A stretch of 64,000 nt of DNA from Mycolicibacterium goodii (GCF_001187505.1 NZ_CP012150.1:496001-560000), one strand, 5' to 3'. Numbered from the stretch's first letter, positions 19,377 to 28,577 are shown. Translations and numbers: made by a program. Notes: generated by a model not told the origin, from the sequence alone.

Positions 19377-21199
19377 GCCGGCACCGACAGGCCAAGGCCG
19401 CGCAGCAGCGGTGCGGCCGATCGCCGAACGTCACCGGCGGTGATCGTCATCATCTCCTCGTCGGTGAAATCTTCCTGATCGGAATGGTCGAGGCGGTATT
19501 CGCGCTCCTCCTCGGAGCGTTCGACCAGGTTGCGGACGAAGCGCGCGTTGCCCGCGATGTCGAGGCTGCGCCGCTCGACGCCGTTGGCGTCGGGGGTGCT
19601 GGCCTGCGCGAGATGGGTGAACAGGCGCTCCATGTCGTCGTGGGCGGCCTGCTCGAACAGGCTGTCGCGCTTCTCGGCCATCCGCACCGCGATCTCGACG
19701 AGTTCGGGGGCGGTGTAGGACGGGAAGTCGATGCTGCGGGTGAAGCGCGAGCGCAGACCCTCGTTGGTGTCCAGGAACGCGTCGAGGTCCTTGCGGTAGC
19801 CGGCCACGATCACCACCAGACGGTCACGGTCGTTCTCCATCCGGGCCAGCAGCGTGTCGATGGCGACGAGGCCGAAGTCGTTCTTGGCCCCGGTGGACAC
19901 CAGGGCGTACGCCTCGTCGAGAAACAGCACACCGTCGAGCGCGCTGTCGATGATGGCGTTGGTCTTGGCCTCGGTCTCACCGATGTGCTGACCGATCAGG
20001 TCGGCCCGGTGCACCTCGCGCACGGTCTCCTTCTTGAGCAGCCCCAGCCCGCAGTAGATCTTGGCGACGACGCGCGCGATCGTGGTCTTACCGGTGCCGG
20101 GCGGACCCGCGAAGACCAGGTGGTTGGTGCGCTGCGCGACGGCCAGTCCGCGTTCCTGGCGCCGGATGGCCATGGCCACCGAACTCTTCAGGCGCGCGAC
20201 CTGGAACTTCACTTCCTCCAGGCCGATGAACTCGGCGAGTTCGGCCTCGGCCTCCACCAGCAGGTGCGCCTTGCGTTCCTTGGCGCCCGGGTCGACGAAC
20301 TCGGCCTCGCTGGGTTCGGTGTCCGGATCCCACGGGTTGGAGCGGGCCTCGATGCGGGCCGACGTGGTGGTGACGAGCCCGAACGACGTGTCGAGCAGGG
20401 CCGCCTCGACCTCCGCGTTCTCGGGGTGCGTGGCGAAGAGGTCCTGCAGCACCTCGGTGGCTTCGTCGTCCTCGCCCTGACCGCGCAGCGTCAGCGCCTT
20501 GGCCAGGGCCCCGTCGACCGCGGCCACCTCGAGGGGTCCGGACGGTTCCTCGAGGTAGGACATCGCGGGCGCGAACATGCCGAGCCGGGCCAGCGAGATG
20601 CCCAATGTGATGCGCACGGCGTGCGAGGTCATGTCGTCCAGCGACGGCAGGGTGATCACGGGCGTGAGCAGCCGCACGACGTCCGACCAGCGCTGGGCGC
20701 GGTAATTGATCGCGACCTGCAGCCATCTGGCGTCGAACCAGCCGGGACGACGCGCGATGAGCTCACCGACCAGCTCGTCGGCCCTGGCGAACTCGCCCGC
20801 CTCGTAGAGCCTTGCGGCATAAGCGAGTTGGAAGTCGTCCCGATCGGTGGCCCGGAACTGCAGATACAGCCCGGTGTCGTAGGTGAAGCCCAGCTGTGCG
20901 GCCGCCAGACCGATCTCGCGCTGCAGCCCGCCTGCGGTGGCGACGGTGCGCCACACCGCGTCGACGACGGTCGGGGTCACCTCGCCGGCGGCGGCCAGTC
21001 CGATCCAGGCGTCGCACTGATCGTGCGCCAGGTGGGTCAGGCCGGCGAAACCGGTACGGGCCGCCTCGAGGTCGGCGGGCCGTTGCCGGTCGTTGACCGT
21101 CAGGCCCAGCGCACGACAGCAGGTGGCAAAACGGCTGACCACGTCGCGGTCGATCCTGGGCGCTCCGTGAGGCGGAGCCGCAAGCGTGTCACTTCCCAT
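19373..21199 (-). CDS. eccA3: ESX-3 CbxX/CfxQ-type AAA+ ATPase EccA3
   Basis: A 608-residue cytosolic ATPase. The N-terminal half (about 1-300) is made of TPR-like helices; the C-terminal half is a CbxX/CfxQ AAA+ module with Walker A GPPGTGKT (365-372) and Walker B VLFLDEA (424-430). EccA is thought to help release PE-PPE substrates from EspG. I chose ATG at 21199; an in-frame TTG at 21220 would add 7 residues and has a G-rich sequence before it. First gene of the ESX-3 operon, with an IdeR-like box 40-58 nt upstream. It overlaps eccB3 by 4 nt. Confidence 0.93.
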   Translation of the reverse strand: MGSDTLAAPPHGAPRIDRDVVSRFATCCRALGLTVNDRQRPADLEAARTGFAGLTHLAHDQCDAWIGLAAAGEVTPTVVDAVWRTVATAGGLQREIGLAAAQLGFTYDTGLYLQFRATDRDDFQLAYAARLYEAGEFARADELVGELIARRPGWFDARWLQVAINYRAQRWSDVVRLLTPVITLPSLDDMTSHAVRITLGISLARLGMFAPAMSYLEEPSGPLEVAAVDGALAKALTLRGQGEDDEATEVLQDLFATHPENAEVEAALLDTSFGLVTTTSARIEARSNPWDPDTEPSEAEFVDPGAKERKAHLLVEAEAELAEFIGLEEVKFQVARLKSSVAMAIRRQERGLAVAQRTNHLVFAGPPGTGKTTIARVVAKIYCGLGLLKKETVREVHRADLIGQHIGETEAKTNAIIDSALDGVLFLDEAYALVSTGAKNDFGLVAIDTLLARMENDRDRLVVIVAGYRKDLDAFLDTNEGLRSRFTRSIDFPSYTAPELVEIAVRMAEKRDSLFEQAAHDDMERLFTHLAQASTPDANGVERRSLDIAGNARFVRNLVERSEEEREYRLDHSDQEDFTDEEMMTITAGDVRRSAAPLLRGLGLSVPA

Positions 21200-21238
21200 A
21201 TGCGTGCACGGGAGCGACAACGCCCCCGCCTCTCTCCC

Positions 21239-21257
21239 TTATGTATGCCTAAGCTAA
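21239..21257 (-). promoter_or_regulatory. IdeR-like iron box upstream of eccA3
   Basis: Read on the minus strand, the 19-nt sequence TTAGCTTAGGCATACATAA matches the IdeR consensus TTAGGTTAGGCTAACCTAA at 15 of 19 positions. It lies 40-58 nt upstream of the chosen eccA3 ATG, in an unusually AT-rich patch (21239-21290) that probably also holds the promoter. IdeR represses iron-uptake genes when iron is plentiful, and ESX-3 is known to be iron-controlled. I see no sequence resembling a Zur box here. Confidence 0.75.
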
Positions 21258-21327
21258 CTTTCGAGAAGTTAGCATTACATAAGTTAACTGTCGAGACGCA
21301 CGTCGGGACGTTATGCCGTGAAGGGGC

Positions 21328-22221
21328 TCACTCCTTGCGACCCCACACCAGGCTGATGGTGGCCGTCATCTGGGCCGCCTCGGAATCGGGGGCGGGGACC
21401 GGGCGGCCGACCTGACGCAGATACTCGGTCAACGGTGTGGTCGACGCGGTCCAACCCCGTGCAGCGAACCACTGCTCCCCCGGCGCGCACTGCTCGTTGA
21501 AGACCAGCGCGAAGAAGGAATTCGGGTCCCCGGACGCCAGCGCCTCGGCTCGCTTGGCGGCGAACGCGTCGGCGGGCATCGGAGCGCTCTCCTCGATCGC
21601 CACGAAGCTGCCCGGCGCGGCCATCGAGTCGATTCCGGAGAACAGCTGTTCCTGCGCCTCGGCGGGTAGATAGATCAGCAGACCCTCGGCAATCCAGGCC
21701 GATGGCCGCGACGCATCGAAGCCATTTGCTCGAAGTGCGGCGGGCCAGTCCTCACGAAGGTCGACCGCCACCTCGCGCCGTTGCGCGGTCGGCACCGCGC
21801 CATGGCGTTGCAGCGCCTCGCGTTTGAATTCGAGCACCTTCGGCAGGTCGAGTTCGTAGACCACGGTGCCGTCGGCCCACGGCAGTCTGTACGCCCGCGA
21901 ATCCAGCCCCGCGGCCAGCAGCACGACCTGACGCACCCCGGCGTCGGCGACCCGGCGGAAGTACTCGTCGAAGAATTTCGTCCGCGCGCCCTGGAAGTTC
22001 ACGAAGTCGGCACCGAATTCGGACCGCAACGGGTGGTCGGGATCGGTTCCCTCGACCGCGTCCACCCAGTGTCCACCGGCCGCCCGGCAGAACACCTCCG
22101 CATAGTGGTCGACGGCCAGCGGCTGCGGCTTGCGCGCCTCCAAAGCCCGTGAGGCCGCGACAAACAACGCTGTCTGGCCGACGCTGGTGGTGATGTCCCA
22201 TTGATCGTTGTCGGTACGCAC
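21328..22221 (-). CDS. SAM-dependent methyltransferase, TIGR00027/Rv0281 family
   Basis: A 297-residue putative S-adenosyl-methionine-dependent methyltransferase of the family expanded in mycobacteria. Its signature [17 protein letters not shown], the downstream [11 protein letters not shown] segment and [14 protein letters not shown] are all clear. Substrates of the family are mostly unknown. I chose GTG at 22221 ([19 protein letters not shown]), the conserved family opening; the frame is open to 22251. It sits just upstream of the ESX-3 operon on the same strand, as Rv0281 does, separated by the IdeR box region. The cyclase gene is divergent, with a 61-nt gap. Confidence 0.88.
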   Translation of the reverse strand: MRTDNDQWDITTSVGQTALFVAASRALEARKPQPLAVDHYAEVFCRAAGGHWVDAVEGTDPDHPLRSEFGADFVNFQGARTKFFDEYFRRVADAGVRQVVLLAAGLDSRAYRLPWADGTVVYELDLPKVLEFKREALQRHGAVPTAQRREVAVDLREDWPAALRANGFDASRPSAWIAEGLLIYLPAEAQEQLFSGIDSMAAPGSFVAIEESAPMPADAFAAKRAEALASGDPNSFFALVFNEQCAPGEQWFAARGWTASTTPLTEYLRQVGRPVPAPDSEAAQMTATISLVWGRKE

Positions 22222-22282
22222 CCGCGCGAGGGTACCCCGCGAAACCGGCACCGGGCCGGTGGTGGTCTGCGAGGATGCTGAG

Positions 22283-23611
22283 ATGGACGTCGGGCGAGTC
22301 CACTATGCCCGCAACGGGAGCGTTCACCTCGCCTATCGGGTGATGGGAGAAGGCGAGACGCCCCTCGTCCTGGTGCCCGGTTTCGTCAGCAACGTCGAGC
22401 TGTACGACGATCCGACCTGGCCGTTCAACGCGATGTTCGAGCAGCTCGGCGCCTCGACGCGGTTCGTCGCGTGGGACAAGCGCGGTACCGGCCTGTCCGA
22501 TCCGGTCGACCATGTGCCGACGCTGGATGAACGCATGGACGACCTGCACGCGGTGCTCGACGCCGCGGGTTTCGAGCGGCCCGCGCTGTGCGGCATCTCC
22601 GAGGGCGGCCCGATGAGCGTGCTGTTCGCCGCCACCTTTCCCGAGCGGGTGCGCTCACTGACGCTGTACGGCACGGCCGCCCGGTTCTCCCGACATCTGC
22701 CCGACTTCCCGTGGGGTGCCACGCCCGAGCAGTTCGACGGGATGCTGGAGGAGATCGAAACGGAATGGGGCGAGGGCGCTCTGACGCGGCAGTTCTTCGG
22801 GCCCGCGGCCGATGTGCCGGGATTCCGCGAGCTGTGGGGCAGGCAGCAGCGGGATTGCGCCAGCCCGTCGATGGCGCGGATGATCCTGCAGGCGGTCATG
22901 CAGACCGATGCCCGCGCGATACTGGGATCGGTGCGCGCCCCAACGCTGGTCCTCGCGCGCCGCGGCGATCAGATCGCGCCGTTCGACGCGTCGGCGGCGA
23001 TGGCGGCGGCCATTCCCGGCGCCGAGTTCCGTGAGCTGCCACCCGGTGATCATCTGGGCCTCGACCTCGTCGACGTCCTCACCCCGCACATCCTCGAATT
23101 CGTATGCGGCGCCGCCGGATCGGGCAGCACCCGGGTGCTCGCGACCGTGTTGTTCACCGACATCGTCGGTTCCACCGAACTGCTCAGCGCACAGGGCGAC
23201 TCCCGGTGGCGGCGTCAACTCGACATGCACGACGCCGTCGTCGACCGCACCCTGGCCAGATATGGCGGCAGACGCGAGAAGCACACCGGCGACGGGGTTT
23301 TCGCGCTCTTCGACGGGCCCACCAAGGCGGCAAGGTGCAGCCTGGAGCTCATTCCCGCGCTGCGGACACACGGCATCGACATCCGGGCCGGTGTCCACAT
23401 CGGCGAGTGCGAACGTCGCGGTACCGAATGGACCGGCATGGCCATCCACGTCGGCGCCAGGGTGGGTGCGCTCGCCGGACCGGGCGAGGTGCTCACGAGC
23501 CGCACGGTGCGCGATCTGTCCGCGGGCTCGGGCCTGATCTTCGAAAGCCTTGGGCCGCAACGACTGAAGGGCGTACCGGAGGACATGGAGATCTTCCGGA
23601 TCGCCGGATGA
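22283..23611 (+). CDS. Alpha/beta-hydrolase fused to class III adenylate cyclase
   Basis: A 442-residue two-domain protein. The N-terminal alpha/beta-hydrolase (about 1-275) has the nucleophile elbow G-I-S106-E-G-G, the [11 protein letters not shown] loop and a late H257 (GDHLGLD). The C-terminal class III cyclase domain (about 283-442) has metal Asp D293 ([10 protein letters not shown]), substrate-binding K333 and second metal D337 (EKHTGDGVF), and the transition-state Arg R393. The usual Asn near R393 is replaced by His (H389, [11 protein letters not shown]). It probably makes cAMP in response to a ligand or substrate bound by the hydrolase domain. ATG at 22283 is preceded by GAGG. Confidence 0.87.
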   Translation: MDVGRVHYARNGSVHLAYRVMGEGETPLVLVPGFVSNVELYDDPTWPFNAMFEQLGASTRFVAWDKRGTGLSDPVDHVPTLDERMDDLHAVLDAAGFERPALCGISEGGPMSVLFAATFPERVRSLTLYGTAARFSRHLPDFPWGATPEQFDGMLEEIETEWGEGALTRQFFGPAADVPGFRELWGRQQRDCASPSMARMILQAVMQTDARAILGSVRAPTLVLARRGDQIAPFDASAAMAAAIPGAEFRELPPGDHLGLDLVDVLTPHILEFVCGAAGSGSTRVLATVLFTDIVGSTELLSAQGDSRWRRQLDMHDAVVDRTLARYGGRREKHTGDGVFALFDGPTKAARCSLELIPALRTHGIDIRAGVHIGECERRGTEWTGMAIHVGARVGALAGPGEVLTSRTVRDLSAGSGLIFESLGPQRLKGVPEDMEIFRIAG

Positions 23612-23644
23612 CCCGAAATCGCCAGGCGCCTGCGCCGCGGCGGC

Positions 23645-24544
23645 TCAAACCAGCGGACGGCCCGTGCGAATCCGCCAGTCCAGGTCCTTGAGCAGGGCGT
23701 TGAACGGGAACTCGCGCACCGGCGCGGGCAGCAGATCGTTGACGAAGCGCAGCACCGCGATGAGCCGGTCGAAGCGCCGCTGATAATTTTCGTCCCACGG
23801 TAGGCGCATCTCGTCGCGAAAGCGCTGCGGCAGAAAGCCGGTGGTGATCAGCAGCGCGATGCTGTCGAGGCGCTCCTGGATGAACCGCGGCAGCTTCGTC
23901 GCCTTCGGCCGGCCCGCCGCGATCGGATACAGGTAGGCGCGCACGGTGTCGTCGATGTGCACCTTCTCGAGCTGTTCGTTCCAGTACCTGTCGAACGCCG
24001 CGCGGTCGGCAGGCCACATCTGCGCGGGCACCTGCAGCGTGGTGCCCATCGTGACGCTGTCGCGGTAGTGGCGGTCGGCGGTTTCGTCGTCCATCTCGCC
24101 GACGAACATCCGCAGCACGTCGACGCCGCCCTTGTACAGGCAGGCCGCGACCCACAACTGCAGGTTCTTGTCGAACGCGTTGTACTGCACCGGGCTGTTC
24201 TCGGTCGAGTGCACCTGGGCGTGCGCCTTGTTCACCGCGCGGCGGAAGGCGGCCTTCTGCTGTTCGGTGCCGCGCGTGGCGACCGCGAGGTAGGTGAAGG
24301 TGGTGCGGGCGCGTTTGACCGGGTGCAGATCGGTGCGGCCGCTGTCGACGCGGCTCTCCACCACGCCGTAGCCGACGCCGGGGTTGGCCAGCTGCATGAT
24401 CACGTTCGCGGGCCCGGCGAGCAGTGCGATCCCCATGAGCCCGTCGCCGAAGGCCGCGCCGCGTCTGCGCCGGCGCGCCGGCCCCGGAGCCGCCGATTCG
24501 CTCATACCGCGCTCGACATATGGGATCGGTTCGCTGACCGTCAT
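23645..24544 (-). CDS. MpaB-like (DUF2236) oxygenase family protein
   Basis: A 299-residue member of the DUF2236/MpaB family, heme-containing oxygenases related to latex clearing protein and fungal MpaB. Conserved blocks include GPANVIMQLANPGVGYGVVES, RARTTFTYLAVATRGT, and a HAQVHSTENSPVQYNAFD region with candidate heme/active-site histidines. The N-terminus is basic (ARRRRRG) with no clear signal peptide. ATG at 24544 follows AAGAGGTGACC, a good ribosome site. It is divergent from a TetR regulator gene, with a palindrome in the 78-nt gap, which suggests local control. The arrangement matches Rv0276-Rv0275c. Confidence 0.8.
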   Translation of the reverse strand: MTVSEPIPYVERGMSESAAPGPARRRRRGAAFGDGLMGIALLAGPANVIMQLANPGVGYGVVESRVDSGRTDLHPVKRARTTFTYLAVATRGTEQQKAAFRRAVNKAHAQVHSTENSPVQYNAFDKNLQLWVAACLYKGGVDVLRMFVGEMDDETADRHYRDSVTMGTTLQVPAQMWPADRAAFDRYWNEQLEKVHIDDTVRAYLYPIAAGRPKATKLPRFIQERLDSIALLITTGFLPQRFRDEMRLPWDENYQRRFDRLIAVLRFVNDLLPAPVREFPFNALLKDLDWRIRTGRPLV

Positions 24545-24558
24545 GGTCACCTCTTGTC

Positions 24559-24581
24559 GGAAACTGAGAACGAGTGTTTCC
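24559..24581. promoter_or_regulatory. Inverted repeat between mpaB-like and tetR genes
   Basis: GGAAAC at 24559-24564 and GTTTCC at 24576-24581 form an inverted repeat with an 11-nt spacer in the 78-nt gap between divergent genes. It is a reasonable operator for the adjacent TetR protein, acting on both promoters. Confidence 0.4.
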
Positions 24582-24622
24582 TGATATTGGCCCATGGTGG
24601 AGACGGGTGTCAAGATGATCTG

Positions 24623-25234
24623 GTGACGCCGGTTCGCCCGTACCGTGGCATCGAGGCGGCCGACCGCCTCGCGCAGCGCCGCTCTCAGCTGCTGGCGGCC
24701 GGGCTCGACCTGCTGGGCGATGAGAACGCCGAGGTCACCGTGCGGGCCGTATGCCGGCGGGCGGGTCTGGCGGCGCGGTACTTCTACGAGAGCTTCGGCG
24801 ACAAGGACGCCTTCGTCGCCGAGGTGTACGACTGGGTGATCGCCGACATCGCGGCGTCGACGCAGGCCGCTGTGGCCTCGGTGCCGCTGGCCGAGCAGAC
24901 CACCGCGGCGATGACCAACATCGTGCGCACCATCGCCGAGGATCCGCGCATCGGCAGACTGCTGTTCAGCGCGAAGCTCTCCAACGAGGTCGTGGTCCGC
25001 AAACGCGTGGAGGGCATCGGGTTCTTCGCCGGGTTGCTGGGCCAGCACACCGTGGACGCGCTGCGACTGCCGGAGAACGACCAGCTGCGGGCGACCGCGC
25101 ATTTCGCGGTCGGCGGCGTCACCCAGACCATCAGCGCCTGGCTCGGCGGCGAGGTCTCCTTCACCCCCGATGAGCTCGTGCAGCAGCTGCGGTCACTGCT
25201 CGACGCACTGGCCGGCCTGCCGTACCGCAGGTAG
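24623..25234 (+). CDS. TetR family transcriptional regulator
   Basis: A 203-residue TetR-type repressor. The N-terminal helix-turn-helix is within about residues 12-58 (RRSQLLAAGLDLLG...VTVRAVCRRAGLAARYFYESFGDKDAFVAEVY), with the typical recognition helix followed by YFYESF. The remainder is an all-helical ligand domain. I chose GTG at 24623 (VTPVRPYRGIEAADR); the frame is open far upstream, but only opposite the mpaB-like gene. It is divergent from that gene, probably its regulator. The downstream carboxylesterase gene is convergent, with a long hairpin between them. Confidence 0.85.
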   Translation: MTPVRPYRGIEAADRLAQRRSQLLAAGLDLLGDENAEVTVRAVCRRAGLAARYFYESFGDKDAFVAEVYDWVIADIAASTQAAVASVPLAEQTTAAMTNIVRTIAEDPRIGRLLFSAKLSNEVVVRKRVEGIGFFAGLLGQHTVDALRLPENDQLRATAHFAVGGVTQTISAWLGGEVSFTPDELVQQLRSLLDALAGLPYRR

Positions 25235-25247
25235 GCCCGTCACCCCA

Positions 25248-25309
25248 CGCCGAGATTGCCGTGAGGGACAGGATCGGCGAGTTATCTGTCCCTGGTTACA
25301 ATCTCGGCG
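25248..25309. repeat. 62-nt composite inverted repeat
   Basis: Two nested perfect arms lie between the convergent tetR and carboxylesterase genes: an outer 11-bp arm (CGCCGAGATTG at 25248-25258, complement at 25299-25309) and an inner 8-bp arm (AGGGACAG at 25264-25271, complement at 25286-25293). The carboxylesterase stop codon is inside the structure. It may act as a two-way terminator. It resembles two other long hairpins in the window in size, and one of them shares the CGCCGA end. Confidence 0.65.
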
Positions 25310-26694
25310 AATCGACGGACCTCCCCCGGATCCCAGCCGGGATCGCCGGTCGTCGCGAAACGCACCCACGCCCGGTGCATCTCGTCGGCCAGTGCCTGCG
25401 GCACGTGCCCGGGCCCGAGCAGCGCGTCCGGCCCGCGCAGCGCACCGTTGTCCAGACGGTCGAAGACGAACGGCAACTCCACGGCATGTGCCGCACCGAG
25501 CAGCCCGTCCACCGCCGAGGACCGCCAGCCGAACTCGTAGCGGAACGGCGGGGTTTTCCTGGCGCGGGCGAAACGCTCACTGCCGGTGCGGAACAACGCA
25601 TCCGAAAGCATCGCCGAGCGCAACCTCGCCCAGCCGGCGTCCGGATGGCGGGAACGGTAACGCTGGACCAGCGCTGCGGGATCGGGCTGGACCCGGGCGG
25701 CGAGCTCGTGGACATCGGCGGCTGTCGAACTCTCGAACTGCCCCTGCGGCACGAGGTACAGGTTGCCCTCCTCCAGCGTCGTGCCGATCAGCACACCAAG
25801 ATCCGGATGCGCGTCGACCGCGGGCGGCTCGTCGGCGACCAGGCTGAACGGGCTGAGCCCCACCAGCGGATCGAACCGGTCGGCGGTCCGCAGGTCCAGG
25901 CCGCCAAGAGCGGAGACCACGCCGATCAACGTCTCGTCGGATACCCCCGCGAAATCGTCGAGCACCGGATCGACCCCGAGCGCGTCGGCCGCGGCCCGGG
26001 CCACCCGCGCGGCCTGCTCCGCGTTGAACGCGCCATAGGGGTTGCCGCTCTGGATGATCACCCGCCGGATCAGCTGCGGCACTTGCGGTTGCGTCAACGC
26101 CGCGGCGGTGAGCGTCGCGCCCGCCGACTGACCGAACAGCGTCACATTGTCCGGGTCGCCACCGAAGGCGGCGATGTTGTCGCGCACCCAGCGCAGCGCG
26201 GCCAGCACGTCGAGCAGTCCGCGGTTGCGTGGTGCGCCCGCGATGTCGAGGAATCCGGCGATGCCGAGGCGGTAGGTCACGGTCACCAGCACCACCCCGT
26301 CCCGCGCGAACGCCGATCCGTCGTACAGCGGTGAGCGCGTCGAACCGGAGACGAATCCCCCGCCGTGCACGAACACCAACACCGGGTGCCTGCGCACGGT
26401 GTCGGTGCGCGGCGCCCACACGTCGACGGTCAGGTAGTCGGGGTCGCGCACCCATCCCGGCCCGAAGAACGGTGACATGTCCAGTCGGCCGAACCCGCCG
26501 CGTTGCGGCTGCGGCGCGGTGGGCCCCGGTGTGGTCGCGTCGCGGACACCCGGCCACGGCTCGTGCGGTTCGGGTGCGGTGAACCGGGCCCGGCCTCGCG
26601 GCGGCGCGGCGTACGGAATGCCGTGGAAGACAACATGGTTCGGCCCGACGAGACCCCGCACGGCTCCCGAACCGGTGACGACGAGATCAGACAT
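25282..26694 (-). CDS. Type B carboxylesterase
   Basis: A 470-residue carboxylesterase of the cholinesterase/para-nitrobenzyl esterase family. The nucleophile is S190 in FGQSAGA, with the HGGG oxyanion motif at 110-113 and the LLDVLAALRWVRDNIAAFGGDPDNVTL block typical of type B enzymes. The opening VRGLVGPNHVVFHGIPYAAPP is also family-typical. It hydrolyses carboxylic esters; the substrate is not evident. No signal peptide is seen, so it should be cytosolic. Its start overlaps the end of the upstream metallo-beta-lactamase-fold gene by 8 nt, so the two are probably cotranscribed. Residues before S190 are intact and the length is normal. Confidence 0.88.
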   Translation of the reverse strand: MSDLVVTGSGAVRGLVGPNHVVFHGIPYAAPPRGRARFTAPEPHEPWPGVRDATTPGPTAPQPQRGGFGRLDMSPFFGPGWVRDPDYLTVDVWAPRTDTVRRHPVLVFVHGGGFVSGSTRSPLYDGSAFARDGVVLVTVTYRLGIAGFLDIAGAPRNRGLLDVLAALRWVRDNIAAFGGDPDNVTLFGQSAGATLTAAALTQPQVPQLIRRVIIQSGNPYGAFNAEQAARVARAAADALGVDPVLDDFAGVSDETLIGVVSALGGLDLRTADRFDPLVGLSPFSLVADEPPAVDAHPDLGVLIGTTLEEGNLYLVPQGQFESSTAADVHELAARVQPDPAALVQRYRSRHPDAGWARLRSAMLSDALFRTGSERFARARKTPPFRYEFGWRSSAVDGLLGAAHAVELPFVFDRLDNGALRGPDALLGPGHVPQALADEMHRAWVRFATTGDPGWDPGEVRRFAEIVTRDR

Positions 26695-27595
26695 CGGCCG
26701 TCACCCGGCGCAGCGGCGCCCATTCCTTGATCGCGAACCGGTCACCGTCGCGCACGATCTCGGCCGCGCCGTGCCCGCCCAGATGCGCGGGCACCACCAA
26801 CGTGTTGGTGTCGGCCGCCCAGCCCAGCACCCGGCGACGCGTCGCGGTGGCCTGCGCGGGATCCTCACAGAAGCAACTGTTGACGTCGGGTTCGACGAAC
26901 TGCAGCGGCGTGTGCAGCATGTCGCCGACGAACACGGCCCGGTCGGTTCCCGACTGCACGGTCACCACCGATGATCCCGGCGTGTGCCCCGGTGCGGCCT
27001 GCAGTCGCACATCGGCGTCGATGTCGAAGCTGTCCTCCCACAGCAGCGCCTGCCCGGCTGCGTGGACCGGTGCGACGCTGTCCAGGAACAGGTTGCGGTG
27101 GTCGGGGTTCGACGACGGTCTGTTGTCGGGATTCCAGTAGTCGTAGTCCGCGCGCGGGATCAGGTAGGTCGCGTTGGGAAACGTCGGCACCCAGCGGCCG
27201 TCGTCGAGGTAGGTGTTCCAGCCGACGTGGTCGACGTGCACATGGGTGTTGATGACGTAGTCGACCTCGTCGGGGTGCACGCCCGCCGCGGCGAGGTTGT
27301 CCAGGTAGTCGGTCTGCAGCCGGTGCCACACCGGGGTGTGGGGCCGCTCCTTGTGGTTGCCGACGCCGGTGTCCACCACGATCGTGGCGCCCCGGCTGCG
27401 CAGTACCCAACTCTGGATCGCCGAGACGCAGACGTCGGCCTGCGGGTCGAGGAAGTCGGGCGCCAGCCAGTGTTCGTTGCGCCTCCACGCGTCGGGTTCG
27501 CTCTGCGGGAAGAAGGTCCGCGGTGCGAGCCGGACCGAACCGTAGTACTCCAAGACGCGGGTGACCGTGACGTCACCCAACACGATCTCGTTCAT
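26687..27595 (-). CDS. Metallo-beta-lactamase-fold hydrolase
   Basis: A 302-residue metal hydrolase. The HxHxDH motif is H118-V-H120-V-D122-H123 (INTHVHVDHVGWN), followed by a later His in the APGHTPGSS segment, an Asp in VFVGDMLH, and a last His in VPAHLGGHG. These make a binuclear zinc site. The family includes lactonases and other hydrolases. I chose ATG at 27595 (MNEIVLGDVTVTRVL); the frame is open to 27619. The gene is first in a two-gene unit with the carboxylesterase and is divergent from an XRE regulator, suggesting a small regulated ester or lactone hydrolysis unit. Confidence 0.86.
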   Translation of the reverse strand: MNEIVLGDVTVTRVLEYYGSVRLAPRTFFPQSEPDAWRRNEHWLAPDFLDPQADVCVSAIQSWVLRSRGATIVVDTGVGNHKERPHTPVWHRLQTDYLDNLAAAGVHPDEVDYVINTHVHVDHVGWNTYLDDGRWVPTFPNATYLIPRADYDYWNPDNRPSSNPDHRNLFLDSVAPVHAAGQALLWEDSFDIDADVRLQAAPGHTPGSSVVTVQSGTDRAVFVGDMLHTPLQFVEPDVNSCFCEDPAQATATRRRVLGWAADTNTLVVPAHLGGHGAAEIVRDGDRFAIKEWAPLRRVTADV

Positions 27596-27639
27596 GCCGC
27601 CAGCCTGCGGGCACACCACGGCCCGAGCCAGCCCCGCGT

Positions 27640-27666
27640 TTGCCTACCACTGGCGGGGTCAGGCAA
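27640..27666. promoter_or_regulatory. Possible operator between hydrolase unit and XRE regulator
   Basis: TTGCCT at 27640-27645 and AGGCAA at 27661-27666 form an inverted repeat in the 100-nt gap between divergent genes; with a one-base bulge the match extends outward to GCG/CGC. It could be the site of the XRE regulator encoded at 27696. Confidence 0.35.
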
Positions 27667-27695
27667 CGCGGCACGGCGGTGACGCATAGTGGGAT

Positions 27696-28577
27696 ATGAC
27701 CTCTGGACGGCTCGGTGAGTTCCTGCGGGCGCGACGCGCACAGCTCAATCCCGAGGACGTCGGGCTGCGCCGGTTCGGTGAGCGACGTCGGGTGGCGGGG
27801 CTGCGCCGTGAAGAACTCGCCCAGCTGGCCGGTGTGAGCGTCTCGTACTACACGCGGCTGGAACAGGGTCAGGCGGTGAATGCCTCCGATGCGGTGCTGG
27901 ACGCTCTCGCCGATGCCCTCCAACTGACCGGGCACGAGCGCAGGCACCTGCGGGATCTGGCGACCCAGCGGACCAAACCGGTGCGCAAACCCCCGGTCGA
28001 GCGGGTCGGTCCGCTGACCCGCGACCTGCTGCGGTCCCTCGGGGAGCTGCCCGCGATGGTCGTCGGGCGCCGCACCGACGTGCTCGCCTGGAACGAGGCG
28101 GGCCATGCGTTGTTGGCCGGTCACATCGACCGCGAATTCGCGGAGCGGCCCGCTGAACGCCCCAATCTCGCGCGGATGATGTTCCTGGACCCACACACCC
28201 GTGAGCTGTACGCGGACTGGCCCCGCAAGGCGCGCGCGGTCGTGGGGAACCTGCGCTACGTCGCGGGTCGCCACCCCGAGGATGCGCTCCTGGCGGCGCT
28301 GATCGGTGAGCTGACGGTGAAAAGCGAAGAGTTCGTGACGATGTGGGGCGATCACCGGGTCAGGCGATGCGAGGCCGACACCTACGATCTGCGGCACCCG
28401 ATCGTGGGACCGGTGACCATCTCGCAGCAGAACCTGGCCATCGCCAGATCACCCGACCAGCTCCTGTGCGTCATGACCACCGCGGCCGGCTCACCCTCCG
28501 AGGACGCGGTGAAGCTGTTGATCCGCGCCACGCGCGGTGACCGCTCGGCGGATCGCTCGGCGGCTGCGCGGGCATGA
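27696..28577 (+). CDS. XRE-family regulator with MmyB-like ligand domain
   Basis: A 293-residue transcription factor. The N-terminal helix-turn-helix (about residues 5-85) has LRREELAQLAGVSVSYYTRLEQGQ, highly typical of the actinobacterial XRE group. The C-terminal part (about 100-285) matches the MmyB-like ligand-binding domain (AMVVGRRTDVLAWNEAGHALL, LARMMFLDPHTRELYADWP). Such proteins often control a neighbouring divergent gene for an oxidoreductase or hydrolase, here the metallo-hydrolase/esterase pair. The ATG at 27696 lies shortly after CATAGT, so transcription may be leaderless. A broken methyltransferase gene follows 7 nt downstream. Confidence 0.87.
   Translation: MTSGRLGEFLRARRAQLNPEDVGLRRFGERRRVAGLRREELAQLAGVSVSYYTRLEQGQAVNASDAVLDALADALQLTGHERRHLRDLATQRTKPVRKPPVERVGPLTRDLLRSLGELPAMVVGRRTDVLAWNEAGHALLAGHIDREFAERPAERPNLARMMFLDPHTRELYADWPRKARAVVGNLRYVAGRHPEDALLAALIGELTVKSEEFVTMWGDHRVRRCEADTYDLRHPIVGPVTISQQNLAIARSPDQLLCVMTTAAGSPSEDAVKLLIRATRGDRSADRSAAARA

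Noticed and set aside
21261..21290. Second IdeR box upstream of eccA3
   Set aside because: The AT-rich sequence has TTAGC and GTTAAC elements but does not match the 19-nt consensus well; it is better read as promoter sequence.
21200..21327. Zur (zinc) box upstream of eccA3
   Set aside because: No sequence close to the mycobacterial Zur palindrome was found in this stretch.
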